Both the position numbers and the translations under genes were made by a program. From Vogesella sp. XCS3 (GTDB taxonomy: Bacteria > Pseudomonadota > Gammaproteobacteria > Burkholderiales > Chromobacteriaceae): DNA of 64,000 nucleotides. Positions 1 through 10,100 of this stretch are shown piece by piece. The first letter of the stretch is position 1. Each line of letters starts with the position of its first letter. The notes beneath the pieces are model-generated. The model did not search any database and was not told the DNA's origin. It saw nothing but the letters and a program-made list of their open reading frames with translations. The stretch lies in the NCBI RefSeq assembly GCF_020616155.1, contig NZ_CP085530.1:2137501-2201500 (forward strand). Direction: 5' to 3'.

Positions 1-153
1 GTGCGCACCGATTTCGGAGCCCTTTTCCAGCAGACAGACACTGATCTCCTGGCCTTTTTCTGCAGCCAGCTGTTTGAGACGAATGGCAGCGCTCAGGCCG
101 GATGGGCCACCGCCGACAACCACTACGTCGTATTCCATGTATTCGCGTTCCAC
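1..153 (-). CDS. Electron transfer flavoprotein-ubiquinone oxidoreductase, N-terminal fragment
   Basis: This is the first 51 codons of a gene that runs off the left edge. Reading leftward from a GTG at 153-151, the protein starts MEREYMEYDVVVVGGGPSG and continues LSAAIRLKQLAAEKG. That is the FAD-binding Rossmann motif (GGGPSG) in the arrangement typical of ETF-QO, the inner-membrane enzyme that passes electrons from electron transfer flavoprotein to ubiquinone. The GTG has an AAGGAG element just upstream; an in-frame ATG five codons later is the alternative start. The gene lies downstream of the glutaryl-CoA genes on the same strand, which makes functional sense because glutaryl-CoA dehydrogenase feeds ETF. 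The identification rests on the N-terminus alone, since the FeS domain is outside the window. Confidence 0.85.
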   Translation of the reverse strand, partial: MEREYMEYDVVVVGGGPSGLSAAIRLKQLAAEKGQEISVCLLEKGSEIGAH

Positions 154-233
154 CGCTTCTCCTTTGCGCAGGGGGAGGTTTGATTGCCCAATGATGCAAT
201 GATTGATGCTGCGCGTCAAAATCAAACAAGCGT

Positions 234-1427
234 TTAAACGGTAACGTTCGCCTTGAGTTGTGCAATCGCCTCAGCGCTATAGCCCAATGATTTCAATACC
301 GCATCGGTATGCTCGCCCAGTTTTGGTGGTGCCGCCTGGTACTGCGGGGGGGTTCCGCTCATTTTGATGGGGCAGGCTACCTGCGGTACCGCCTGGCCGG
401 CTGCATCGCGCAGCTGGATCGCCATCTGCCGGTGTTGTATTTGTGGGTCAGCAAAGGCTTCGTCTACGGTATTGATCGGGCCGCACGGCACGCCAGCTGC
501 ATCCAGCAGCTTGAGCCACTCGTCGCGGCCACGCGCCAGGAATGCCTGGGACAGCTGTGGCACCAGCTGGTCGCGGTAGTGCACCCGCTGCGGGTTGGTG
601 GCAAAGCGAGGGTCTGCGGCCAACTCTGGCCGGCCGATCAGCTCGCATACTGTGCGGAATTGCTTGTCGTTGCCGCAGGCCAGAATAAAGTGGCTGTCGC
701 CAGCGGTACGGAACACCTGGTAAGGCACGATGTTAGGGTGGGCGTTGCCTAGCCGTGGCGGTACTTCGCCGCCCACCAGCCAGTTCATATTGACGTTGGC
801 CAGCATGGCCAGCGAGCAATCGAACAGCGCCATGTCGATATATTGCCCTTCGCCGGTACGGTAGCGCGCCAGCAGCGCAGCCTGGATGGCGTTGGCCGCA
901 TACAGGCCTGTAAAGAGATCGGTAACTGCCACACCTACCTTATGTGGCTCGCCGTCGGCGGGGCCGGTGATGCTCATCAGGCCGGACATGCCCTGCACGA
1001 TGTAATCGTAACCGGGCAGCTGGGCGTAGGGGCCGGTCTGGCCAAAGCCGGTAATGGCGCAATACACCAGCCGCGGGTTGATGGCGCGCAGGCTGTCGTA
1101 GTCCAGCCCGTATTTCTTGAGGCCACCTACCTTATAGTTTTCCAGCAGCACGTCGGCCTGTGCGGCCAACTGCCGCACGATTTCCTGCCCTGCCGGCTGG
1201 GTAATATCCACCGTCAGTGACTGTTTGCCACGGTTGGCCGCCAGATAGTAAGCCGCCGTGCCGTCCGGCAGGCTGGGTGGCGCCCACTGGCGGGTGTCGT
1301 CGCCAGTACCGGGGCGCTCTACCTTGATAACCTCTGCGCCCAGGTCCGCCAGCAGCTGGCCCGCCCAGGGCCCGGCCAGTACGCGGGTAAGGTCGAGGAC
1401 TTTGATACCTGACAGTGCACCTGACAT
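234..1427 (-). CDS. Family III CoA-transferase (CaiB/BaiF), probably acting on glutarate
   Basis: A 397-residue protein of the CaiB/BaiF (class III) CoA-transferase family, which moves CoA between carboxylic acids through an aspartyl-CoA intermediate. The N-terminus (SGIKVLDLTRVLAGPWAG) and the GADVIK-like segment AEVIKVERPG are family hallmarks. The catalytic aspartate is most likely Asp198 in GQYIDMALFD. Length is normal for the family. It lies directly downstream of gcdH on the same strand and next to ETF-QO, so a succinyl-CoA:glutarate CoA-transferase role (making glutaryl-CoA) is the best inference, but substrate cannot be read from the sequence. A terminator-like hairpin separates it from gcdH. 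The gene carries three copies of the 10-mer repeat (615, 891, 1161). Confidence 0.85.
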   Translation of the reverse strand: MSGALSGIKVLDLTRVLAGPWAGQLLADLGAEVIKVERPGTGDDTRQWAPPSLPDGTAAYYLAANRGKQSLTVDITQPAGQEIVRQLAAQADVLLENYKVGGLKKYGLDYDSLRAINPRLVYCAITGFGQTGPYAQLPGYDYIVQGMSGLMSITGPADGEPHKVGVAVTDLFTGLYAANAIQAALLARYRTGEGQYIDMALFDCSLAMLANVNMNWLVGGEVPPRLGNAHPNIVPYQVFRTAGDSHFILACGNDKQFRTVCELIGRPELAADPRFATNPQRVHYRDQLVPQLSQAFLARGRDEWLKLLDAAGVPCGPINTVDEAFADPQIQHRQMAIQLRDAAGQAVPQVACPIKMSGTPPQYQAAPPKLGEHTDAVLKSLGYSAEAIAQLKANVTV

Positions 1428-1457
1428 GTTTGTCTCCTGTAACGTGGGGCTGCCTGC

Positions 1458-1489
1458 AAAAAAAACAGGCCCGGATTGCAGCCGGGCCT
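1458..1489 (-). terminator. Rho-independent terminator between gcdH and the CoA-transferase gene
   Basis: Read on the minus strand this is AGGCCCGG, a short loop, CCGGGCCT and then a run of eight T. It follows the gcdH stop and precedes the CoA-transferase start, so some readthrough or a second promoter must feed the downstream gene. Confidence 0.75.
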
Positions 1490-1547
1490 CAAGGACAGAC
1501 AGGAACCAACATCCCGCCGGGGTGAAGCCCGCCGGCGGAACATCACA

Positions 1548-2735
1548 TCAGGCAAATGCCTGAATACCGGTCTGGGCGCGGCCCAGAATCAGGGCATGCA
1601 CATCGTGCGTGCCTTCATAAGTGTTGACGGCTTCCAGGTTCATCACGTGGCGGATGATGTGGTACTCGTCGCTGATGCCGTTACCGCCGTGCATGTCACG
1701 GGCGATACGGGCAATATCCAGCGCCTTGCCGCAGTTGTTGCGCTTGATCAGGCTGATCATTTCCGGCGCAGCACGGCCTTCGTCCATCAGGCGACCCACG
1801 CGCAGCGCGGCTTGCAGGCCCAGGCTGATTTCGGTTTGCATATTGGCCAGCTTCAGCTGCACCAGCTGGGTGGCGGCCAAGGGGCGGTTGAACTGTTTGC
1901 GGTCCAGCGTGTACTGGCGGGCACCGTGCCAGCAGAACTCGGCGGCACCCATCGCGCCCCAGGCAATACCGTAGCGGGCTTTGTTCAGGCAGCCGAACGG
2001 CCCTTTCAGGCCTTTTACGTGCGGCAGCAGCGCGTCTTCGCCTACTTCCACGTTGTCCATCACGATTTCACCGGTAATGGAGGCACGCAGTGAGAACTTG
2101 CCTTCGATCTTGGGCGCGGACAGGCCTTTCATGCCTTTTTCCAGTACAAAGCCGCGGATCTCGCCTTCGTCGTCTTTGGCCCACACCACAAACACGTCGG
2201 CGATCGGGCTGTTGGTGATCCACATCTTGCTGCCGTGCAGTACATAACCGCCGTCTACCTTGCGGGCGCGGGTTTTCATGCCGGCCGGGTCGGAGCCGGC
2301 GTCGGGCTCGGTCAGGCCGAAGCAGCCTACCCACTCGCCGCTCGCCAGCTTGGGCAGGTATTTGTCTTTTTGTGCATCGGTGCCGTAGGCCCAGATCGGG
2401 TGCATCACCAGGCTGCTCTGTACCGACATGGCGGAACGGTAGCCGGAATCCACACGCTCTACCTCGCGGGCAATCAGGCCGTAGGCCACGTGCGACAAGC
2501 CGGCGCAGCCGTGGCTGTCGATGGTGCAGCCCAGCAGGCCCAGCTCGCCCATCTCGCTCATGATCTCGCGATCAAAGCGCTCTTCGCGGTTGGCGGTGAG
2601 TACGCGCGGCATCAGGCGATCCTGACAGTAGGCGTAGGCGGTTTCGCGCACCATGCGCTCTTCGTCGGTGAGCTGATCGTTCAGCAGCAGGGCATCGTCC
2701 CAGTTGAACGGTGCGCGATTCGAGGTAGCGGCCAT
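1548..2735 (-). CDS. gcdH: Glutaryl-CoA dehydrogenase
   Basis: A 395-residue acyl-CoA dehydrogenase that oxidises and decarboxylates glutaryl-CoA to crotonyl-CoA, using FAD and passing electrons to ETF. Visible signatures are [13 protein letters not shown] (flavin-binding segment), [34 protein letters not shown], and the C-terminal [17 protein letters not shown] containing the catalytic glutamate (about residue 374). The [14 protein letters not shown] tail is specific for the glutaryl-CoA branch. The open frame extends 18 codons further upstream, but the ATG at 2735 has AAGGAGA seven bases before it and starts [14 protein letters not shown], the better start. It is divergent from an IclR-type regulator. 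Confidence 0.95.
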   Translation of the reverse strand: MAATSNRAPFNWDDALLLNDQLTDEERMVRETAYAYCQDRLMPRVLTANREERFDREIMSEMGELGLLGCTIDSHGCAGLSHVAYGLIAREVERVDSGYRSAMSVQSSLVMHPIWAYGTDAQKDKYLPKLASGEWVGCFGLTEPDAGSDPAGMKTRARKVDGGYVLHGSKMWITNSPIADVFVVWAKDDEGEIRGFVLEKGMKGLSAPKIEGKFSLRASITGEIVMDNVEVGEDALLPHVKGLKGPFGCLNKARYGIAWGAMGAAEFCWHGARQYTLDRKQFNRPLAATQLVQLKLANMQTEISLGLQAALRVGRLMDEGRAAPEMISLIKRNNCGKALDIARIARDMHGGNGISDEYHIIRHVMNLEAVNTYEGTHDVHALILGRAQTGIQAFA

Positions 2736-2756
2736 GCAGTTCTCCTTTGCACTTTG

Positions 2757-2771
2757 TTCCGCATTGCGGAA
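2757..2771. promoter_or_regulatory. Candidate operator for the IclR regulator
   Basis: A perfect inverted repeat, TTCCGC-ATT-GCGGAA, in the 153-base gap between gcdH and the divergent iclR-type gene. It lies downstream of the predicted gcdH promoter, in the gcdH leader. Local regulators of this family commonly bind such palindromes; binding here is inferred. Confidence 0.45.
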
Positions 2772-2792
2772 TATAGTTCTGTATTGCAAAAT

Positions 2793-2821
2793 AGACTAGC
2801 AAGGCGGCCGGGGCATGTAAA
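2793..2821 (-). promoter_or_regulatory. Candidate sigma-70 promoter of gcdH
   Basis: On the minus strand, TTTACA (2821-2816), a 17-base spacer and TAGTCT (2798-2793). Four to five bases match each consensus box. It points at gcdH and lies upstream of the palindrome at 2757-2771. Confidence 0.4.
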
Positions 2822-2888
2822 GTTTTTTGTGGGAGCAAGGCGCGCACTGCACTATTCTTGCCACTCTTCAGCCAGGAGCATTTCCACC

Positions 2889-3674
2889 ATGTCGTTCACC
2901 CCGCAGGAAGACGAAAGCAAAGACCGCCTGTTTGTCGAGGCGCTGGCACGCGGCCTGCGCGTGCTGTCGGCGTTTCGCCCCGGCGAATCGGCACTATCGA
3001 ACCAGGTACTGGCGCAGCGCACCGGCCTGCCCAAATCCACCGTATCGCGCCTGACCTATACGCTGACCAAACTTGGCTACCTGTCGCAAGACGCCGACAG
3101 CGGTTATTACCGCCTGGGCCTGGCGGTACTGGCGCTGGGCTCGGCCGTACTGGGCAGCTACGACATCCGCCGTGTGGCCGCCCCGCTGATGCGCGACTTC
3201 GCGCTCAAGCACACCATTTCGGTAAGCTTGGGCATGCGCGACGGCAGCGACATCGTGTACCTGGAAACCTGCCGCAGCCAGGCACGGGTATCGGTACAGC
3301 TCAGCGTGGGCTCGCGCGTGCCGCTGGCCAGCACCGCTATCGGCCGCGCTTGCTACAGCAGCCTGAGTGCTGCCGAACGCGAGCTGGCCGACACCGATAT
3401 GGCGGCACGCTACGGACAAGACTGGCCACTGGTGCAAGCCAAGCTGGAGCAGGCACGCCAGCAGGTACTGCAACGCGGCTACAGCGAGTCGTTTGGCGAG
3501 TTTGAACGCGACGTGATGGCGGTTGGCGTGGCGCTGCCCTCGCCCGCCCCCGGCCAGGGCAGCCTGTGCCTGAACGCCAGTGGCCCGGCCTTTGCCTTTG
3601 ACGCCGAGACCATGCGCAGCCAGGTGGCACCAGCCCTGCTACAGCTGGCACGGCAGATCGTGCCTGGCGCATAA
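2889..3674 (+). CDS. IclR-family transcriptional regulator, likely of glutaryl-CoA catabolism
   Basis: A 261-residue IclR-family protein: an N-terminal winged helix-turn-helix (VEALARGLRVLSAF, then LAQRTGLPKSTVSRLTYTL) followed by the IclR effector-binding domain (GMRDGSDIVYLE, LGSAVLGSYDIRRVAAPL). The frame is open far upstream, but the ATG at 2889 starts MSFTPQEDES and has AGGAG about ten bases before it. It is divergent from gcdH with a shared 153-base control region, the usual arrangement for a local regulator such as GcdR. The effector is unknown; glutarate or glutaryl-CoA would be the simple guess. Confidence 0.85.
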   Translation: MSFTPQEDESKDRLFVEALARGLRVLSAFRPGESALSNQVLAQRTGLPKSTVSRLTYTLTKLGYLSQDADSGYYRLGLAVLALGSAVLGSYDIRRVAAPLMRDFALKHTISVSLGMRDGSDIVYLETCRSQARVSVQLSVGSRVPLASTAIGRACYSSLSAAERELADTDMAARYGQDWPLVQAKLEQARQQVLQRGYSESFGEFERDVMAVGVALPSPAPGQGSLCLNASGPAFAFDAETMRSQVAPALLQLARQIVPGA

Positions 3675-3678
3675 AGCA

Positions 3679-3711
3679 AAAGGTTGGCCGCATATGCTGC
3701 GGCCAACCTTT
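3679..3711. terminator. Bidirectional terminator made of two inverted copies of the 10-mer repeat
   Basis: AAAGGTTGGCCGCA, a five-base loop TATGC, then TGCGGCCAACCTTT: a perfect 14-base-pair stem. A U-rich stretch (GTCTTTTAT) follows on the plus strand and AAAGCAAAA precedes it. It lies between the convergent iclR-type and CBS-domain genes and can stop both. Confidence 0.85.
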
Positions 3712-3733
3712 GTCTTTTATTGCCGCGCCAGAC

Positions 3734-4162
3734 TCAGGCGCGGATGTAGTTCACCAGCTGCTCGATCACCAGCTGCTGCTCTTCGATGGTGGCGCGTACC
3801 AGGTCGCCAATAGACAGCATGCCTATCACGCGGCCGGCTTCCATTACCGGCAAGTGGCGAAAGTGCTTGTCCGTCATCAGCGCCATGCATTCGGCCACGC
3901 TTTGCTGCGGCCCCACGTACACCACCTTGCTGGTCATGATGTCGCGCACCTTGGTACCCGCCGAGGTACGCCCTTGCAACACGATGCGCCGGGCGTAATC
4001 GCGCTCGGAAAAAATGCCCAGCACATCGCCCATGTCCATCACCAGCACGGCGCCGATATCCTGCTCGGCCATGACCTGTAGCGCCTGAAACACGGTGGCA
4101 TCCGGGCTGACGCTAATCAGTTCCCCGGATTTTCTTTCCAATAACTGCCTGACTGTCTGCAT
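3734..4162 (-). CDS. Protein with paired CBS domains
   Basis: A 142-residue protein consisting almost entirely of two CBS domains (a Bateman module). The first runs from about residue 8 to 65 (PDATVFQALQVMAEQDIGAV, then IFSERDYARRIV), the second from about 73 to 130 (VRDIMTSKVVYVGPQQSVAE, then GMLSIGDLVRATIEE). Such stand-alone modules usually bind adenine nucleotides and act as energy sensors, but no partner is visible here. The ATG at 4162 is chosen because GGAGG lies five bases upstream; the frame extends a further 35 codons without a ribosome site. Confidence 0.85.
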   Translation of the reverse strand: MQTVRQLLERKSGELISVSPDATVFQALQVMAEQDIGAVLVMDMGDVLGIFSERDYARRIVLQGRTSAGTKVRDIMTSKVVYVGPQQSVAECMALMTDKHFRHLPVMEAGRVIGMLSIGDLVRATIEEQQLVIEQLVNYIRA

Positions 4163-4253
4163 GACACCTCCACACGGTGCGGGTTGAACACAGCGGCGCC
4201 CCATGACGCCAGCACCTTGTACTATAGCCGCCGTCATGCATCTGCCAAATGCA

Positions 4254-4281
4254 AAAAAGGCTGCCACGCGGCAGCCTTTTT
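4254..4281. terminator. Terminator downstream of argB
   Basis: AAAAAGGCTGCC, loop ACGC, GGCAGCCTTTTT. It lies 18 bases after the argB stop; read on the minus strand the hairpin is followed by a T run, so it should end the argB transcript. Confidence 0.8.
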
Positions 4282-4298
4282 ATTGCGATCTCAACGAC

Positions 4299-5225
<927 letters not shown>

Positions 5226-5274
5226 TCAGGTGTTGCATTCTAACCATGCCACTTAGTGAATATTGATTTATTAA

Positions 5275-5303
5275 TTGAACTGGCAGAGTGCTTGCTCTAC
5301 ATT
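5275..5303 (+). promoter_or_regulatory. Candidate promoter of the tetR-RND efflux operon
   Basis: TTGAAC (5275-5280), a 17-base spacer and TACATT (5298-5303), ahead of the TetR-family gene. It sits in an AT-richer pocket between argB and the regulator and is followed immediately by a palindrome at the expected transcription start. Confidence 0.5.
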
Positions 5304-5309
5304 TCACCC

Positions 5310-5321
5310 TTCATTAATGAA
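5310..5321. promoter_or_regulatory. Palindrome at the predicted start of the tetR transcript
   Basis: TTCATTAATGAA is a perfect 12-base palindrome seven bases after the predicted -10 box. A TetR dimer bound here would block its own operon; this is inferred. Confidence 0.35.
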
Positions 5322-5343
5322 CCAATTTTCAGAGAAGGCAAGA

Positions 5344-5997
5344 ATGGACAAGGAATCCTGTTGTCCGGTAGCGCGCTGGCGCCGTCGCAAGGAAGTGCGC
5401 CCTGCCGAAATTCTGGACGCGGCACTGGCGCTATTCGTGGAAAAGGGCTTCAAGACCACCAAAATGGAAGACATCGCCAAAGCCGCCGGTGTCACCAAAG
5501 GCACGCCCTATCTGTATTTCGAAAACAAGGAAGACATCTTCAAGGCGGTGATCCGTGAAAACCTGGTTACCCGCCTGGCAGGCTTTGCCGAGCTGGTACA
5601 GCAGTTTGACGGCAGCAGCGCCGACCTGCTGCGCCTGATGATGCGCCGCTGGTGGCTGGAGGTGGGCGAATCGCCGCTGGGCGGCATCTGCAAGCTGATG
5701 TTTGCCGAGGCCACCAATTTTCCCGAGCTGGCGCGCTTTTATCACGCCGAAGTCATCGAGCCCAGCCACCAGATGTTGCTGCAGGTACTGCGCCGCGGCA
5801 TGGCGCGCGGCGAGTTTCGCAGCATCAACCCGGACGCCGTGGTCGACACCCTGGTGGCGCCCATGATGCTCACCATGACCTGGCGCTGCTCGTTTGGCCG
5901 GGTACTGACCGATACCAAGCACCGCTCGCTGCCGCCGCTGGAGTATCTGGAGCTGTCGCTGGACCTGATGCTCAATGGTCTGAAAACGTCCGACTGA
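5344..5997 (+). CDS. TetR-family repressor of the adjacent RND efflux operon
   Basis: A 217-residue TetR-family regulator. The N-terminal helix-turn-helix is clear (ILDAALALFVEKGFKTTKME, then IAKAAGVTKGTPYLYFENKE). The C-terminal ligand-binding domain is family-typical and helical. The ATG at 5344 is chosen because a purine-rich GAGAAGG lies upstream and the protein then starts just before the usual TetR N-terminus. It precedes the adaptor gene by 38 bases on the same strand, so it is probably co-transcribed with and represses the efflux genes. The inducer is unknown. Confidence 0.85.
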   Translation: MDKESCCPVARWRRRKEVRPAEILDAALALFVEKGFKTTKMEDIAKAAGVTKGTPYLYFENKEDIFKAVIRENLVTRLAGFAELVQQFDGSSADLLRLMMRRWWLEVGESPLGGICKLMFAEATNFPELARFYHAEVIEPSHQMLLQVLRRGMARGEFRSINPDAVVDTLVAPMMLTMTWRCSFGRVLTDTKHRSLPPLEYLELSLDLMLNGLKTSD

Positions 5998-6035
5998 ACC
6001 TATAAATAATTCCATATAGAACGAGGCAAACACAC

Positions 6036-7112
6036 ATGACTCCGCACTATCACAAGCTGGCACTGGCCAGCGCGCTGCTGCTGGCACTGACTGCCTGCAA
6101 AGAGGAAGTCAAACCGGTGGAAGAAATCCGCCCTGTGCGCTACACCATTGCCGGCGCAGGCCAGCAAAACCCTATCCGCCAGTTCAGCGGCGAAGTACGC
6201 GCCCGTCAGGAAAGCCGCCTGGGGTTTCGCGTAGCCGGCAAAGTGGTAGAAAAGCGCGTCAGCAGCGGAGACAGTGTGAAAAAAGGCCAGGTACTGGCCG
6301 TACTGGACGCCAGCGACTACCAGCTCGACAGCCAGGCCAAGCAGGCACAGTTGGCCGCAGCCCAGGCCAATCTGGCCCAGCAGGCTGCCGACCTGAAGCG
6401 CTACCGCGAGCTATTGGCGCAAAACTTCATCAGCGCCGCGCAGGTAGAGCGCCAGCACACCGCCGTGCAAAGCGCCCAGGCCAGCGTGCAGCAAGCCCAG
6501 GCCGCCTTGTCGGCCAGCCGCAACCAGGCCGGCTACACCAGCTTGATCGCCGACAGCGACGGTAGCGTCAGCGAAATCAGCATCGAGCCCGGCCAGGTGG
6601 TAGCAGCCGGCCAGATCGTCGCCAGAGTCGCCGCCGCGGGCGAGCGCGAAGTCTTGATCCAGGTACCGGAAAACGCCGTGGGCGACCTACGCCAGGCCAG
6701 CAGCTTTAACGTGAAATTGTGGGCGGGCCAGCAAGCCATCCCTGCCACCCTGCGCGAGCTGTCCGGCGATGCCGACCCGGCCACCCGTACCTACGCGGCA
6801 CGGCTGAAGCTGTCCGGCCAGCCTGACGGGCTGCGCCTGGGCATGACCGCCACGGTAGAAGCCACCCTGCCAGGCCAGCACAGCGCCGCCATCAAGCTGC
6901 CGCTGAGCGCCATTCTGGACGAGCAGGGCAAGCATTATGTCTGGGTGATTAACCCGAAAACCGCCAAGGTTGGCCGCAAGGCCGTGAGCGTGGGCCGCCC
7001 GGATAGCCAGGGCATCGATATCACTGCCGGGCTGAACGGGGGTGAACAAGTCGTGACCGCCGGCGTACACCTGCTGCGCGACGGCCAACGCGTTACCCTG
7101 CTGGCGAAATAA
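6036..7112 (+). CDS. RND efflux periplasmic adaptor lipoprotein
   Basis: A 358-residue membrane-fusion protein of the HlyD/AcrA type. The signal peptide ends in a lipobox (LALTAC, Cys about residue 21), so it should be anchored in the inner membrane. The beta-barrel/lipoyl region shows FRVAGKVVEKRVSSGDSVKK followed by GQVLAVLDASDYQ, a coiled-coil hairpin rich in Ala and Gln (residues about 90-160), and a second lipoyl half (SDGSVSEISIEPGQVVAAGQ). It bridges the pump encoded 11 bases downstream to the outer-membrane channel. It carries two copies of the 10-mer repeat (6350, 6969). Confidence 0.9.
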   Translation: MTPHYHKLALASALLLALTACKEEVKPVEEIRPVRYTIAGAGQQNPIRQFSGEVRARQESRLGFRVAGKVVEKRVSSGDSVKKGQVLAVLDASDYQLDSQAKQAQLAAAQANLAQQAADLKRYRELLAQNFISAAQVERQHTAVQSAQASVQQAQAALSASRNQAGYTSLIADSDGSVSEISIEPGQVVAAGQIVARVAAAGEREVLIQVPENAVGDLRQASSFNVKLWAGQQAIPATLRELSGDADPATRTYAARLKLSGQPDGLRLGMTATVEATLPGQHSAAIKLPLSAILDEQGKHYVWVINPKTAKVGRKAVSVGRPDSQGIDITAGLNGGEQVVTAGVHLLRDGQRVTLLAK

Positions 7113-7123
7113 GGGCACCCATC

Positions 7124-10100
7124 ATGAAGCAACAACCACTGAATTTGTCCGAATGGGCGATACGCAATAGCTCGCTGGTACGCTACCTGATGGTGGTACT
7201 GATGCTGGCCGGCATGTTTGCCTATACCCAGCTGGGGCAAAAGGAAGACCCGGAATTCACCTTCAAGGCCATGATGGTGCGCGTACTGTGGCCCGGCGCT
7301 ACCGCGCAGGAAACCGAGCAGCAAGTCACCGCCCGCGTCGAAAAGAAACTGCAGGAAATGGGCGAGCTGGAGTACGTCAAAAGCTACACCAAGCCCGGTG
7401 AAGCCCTGCTGATCCTGTCCATCCGCGAAGACGTTTCCCCCAAAGACGTCCAGCAGCTGTGGTACACGGTGCGCAAGAAAATAGGCGACATCAAACACAC
7501 CTTGCCTGGTGACATCCGCGGCCCGTTTTTCAATGACGAGTTCGGCGATACCTTCGGCAACCTGTACGCGTTTACCGGTGATGGCTTCAGCTACGAAGAC
7601 GTACGCAAGTACGTAGAAAAAGCCCGCCAGGAGATTCTGCGCGTGCCCGACGTGGGCAAGGTAGACATCATCGGCGAACAAGAGGAAAAGATTTACGTCA
7701 CGCTCAATACCGCCAAACTATCTGCCCTGCAGCTGGATAGCAGCCTGATCTGGAATGCCCTGTCGGCGCAAAACAGCATCAGCCCGGCGGGTAATTACGA
7801 CACCGCCAGCGAGCGCATCTGGGTACGCGTCAGCGGCAGCTACAACTCGGTAGACGCGATCGCCGCCACGCCGATCAGTGCCGGCGGCAAAACCTTCCGC
7901 CTGGGCGATATTGCCAAGGTTGGCCGCGAGTTCGTCAACCCGCCCACCTTTGGCATGCGCTTTGACGGCAAACCGGCGATTGGCCTGGCCATCAGCATGA
8001 AAAAAGGCGGCGACGTGCTGAAGCTGGGTAACAACCTGCAGCTGCTGATGGACGAAGTCAAAAGCAAGCTGCCGGTAGGCGTGGAAGTGCACGCTGTATC
8101 CGACCAGCCCAAGGTGGTGAAGACCGCGGTCAACGAGTTCATGCGCTCGCTGGTCGAAGCCGTGGTCATCGTACTGGCGGTCAGCTTCTTCAGCCTGGGC
8201 GTGCGTACCGGCATCGTGGTGGCGCTGTCCATTCCGCTGGTGCTGGCCATGACTTTCCTGGCCATGTACTTCCTGGGCATGGATCTGCAACGCATCTCGC
8301 TGGGCTCGCTGATCATCGCACTGGGTCTGCTGGTGGACGACGCCATCATCGCGGTAGAAATGATGGCCATGAAGCTGGAGCAAGGCTGGAACAAATTCCA
8401 GGCGGCTACCTTTGCCTACACCAGCACCGCCTTCCCCATGCTGACCGGTACGCTGATTACCGCCGCCACTTTCCTGCCGGTGGGTATCGCCAAGTCCAAT
8501 GCCGGTGAATACGTGTTCAGCCTGTTCTCGGTGGTGAGCATTGCCCTGATCCTGTCGTGGATCGTTGCCGTGATCTTTACCCCGTATCTGGGCTACCGCC
8601 TGCTGCCGGAAACCATGGCAGGCCACGGTCACGCCGATGTGTACCAGAAGCCGTTCTACATCCGCTTTCGCCGTGCCGTGGAGTGGTGCCTGGACCACCG
8701 CAAGACCGTCATCGCACTCACCCTGGCCGCCTTCGTGCTGTCCATGGTGGCGTTCAAGCTGTTCGTGGCGCAGCAGTTCTTCCCATCGTCCAACCGACCG
8801 GAGCTGATGGTAGACATGTGGCTGCCGCAAAGCGCCAGCTACGAGGCCACCGAGCGCGAGGTGAAAAAGCTGGAAAGCCAGCTGCAAGGGGATAGCAATA
8901 TCGTCAGCGTCACCAGCTATGTTGGCGGCGGCAGCCCGCGCTTCTACCTGCCACTGGACCAGCAACAGCAGCACCTGAACTATGCACAGCTGATGGTGAT
9001 GACGCGCGATGAAAAAGTACGCGAGCAGGTGAAACACAAGCTGGAAAAAATGTTCGACACCGACTTCCCGCTGGTACGCGGCCGTGTCACGCGCCTGGAA
9101 AACGGCCCGCCGGTAGGCTACGCCGTGCAGTTCCGCGTGATGGGTGAAGACCACCAGAAAGTACGCGACATCGCCAAACAGGTAGAAGCCCTGGTGCGCA
9201 GCCACCCTGGCGCCCGCCACATCAATAATGACTGGGGCGAACAGGCTCGCTCGCTACGCGTGGAGATCGACCAGGACAAGGCACGTGCGCTGGGTATGTC
9301 CAGCCAGAGCCTGGGCCGCCAGCTGCAGATGATGCTGACCGGCAGCACGGTAACCGAGTGGCGCGAAGGCGATAAGGCCATAGCCGTCAGCGCCCGCCTG
9401 GAAGGCAACGAGCGCCAGCAGATCGAACAGCTGGGCAGCCTGATGGTACAAACGGCCAGCGGCCGCTACGTGCCGGTATCGCAGCTAGCCAACATCGTCT
9501 ACGCACCGGAAGAAAGCATCATCTGGCACCGCAACCGCCTGCCTACCGTGTCGGTACGCGCCGACGCTGCCGACGGCGTACAAGCGGCCGATATTTCCAA
9601 CGCACTGTGGCCCAAGATGCAGGCGCTGGAAAAAACCCTGCCGCTGGGTTACCACATCGAGCTGGGTGGTTCGCTGGAATCCAGCAAAAACTCGCAAGCG
9701 GCCATTGCCAAGGTACAGCCGCTAATGCTGGTGATTGTGTTTACCCTGCTGATGCTGCAGCTCAAAAGCTTCCAGCGCAGCCTGCTGGTGGTACTCACCG
9801 CCCCGCTGGGCATGATCGGCGTCACACTGACGCTGATCCTGTTCAGCGCCCCGTTCGGCTTTGTCGCCATGCTGGGGGTGATTGCCCTGGCCGGCATGAT
9901 CATGCGTAACTCGGTGATTCTGGTCGACCAGATCGAAAGCGACATCAGCGAAGGCATAGACCGCTTCGAAGCCGTGGTGGGCTCTACCATTCGCCGCTTC
10001 CGCCCCATCATGCTGACCGCCCTGGCCGCCATTCTGGCCATGGTACCGCTGACGCGCAGCACCTTCTGGGGCCCGATGGCCGTGGCCATCATGGGCGGCT

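Noticed and set aside
1..183. A plus-strand frame at the left edge
   Set aside because: The minus strand encodes the clear ETF-QO N-terminus here, with a ribosome site.
7718..9220. A 500-codon frame antisense to the RND pump
   Set aside because: Same reason: low-complexity shadow of a highly conserved gene.
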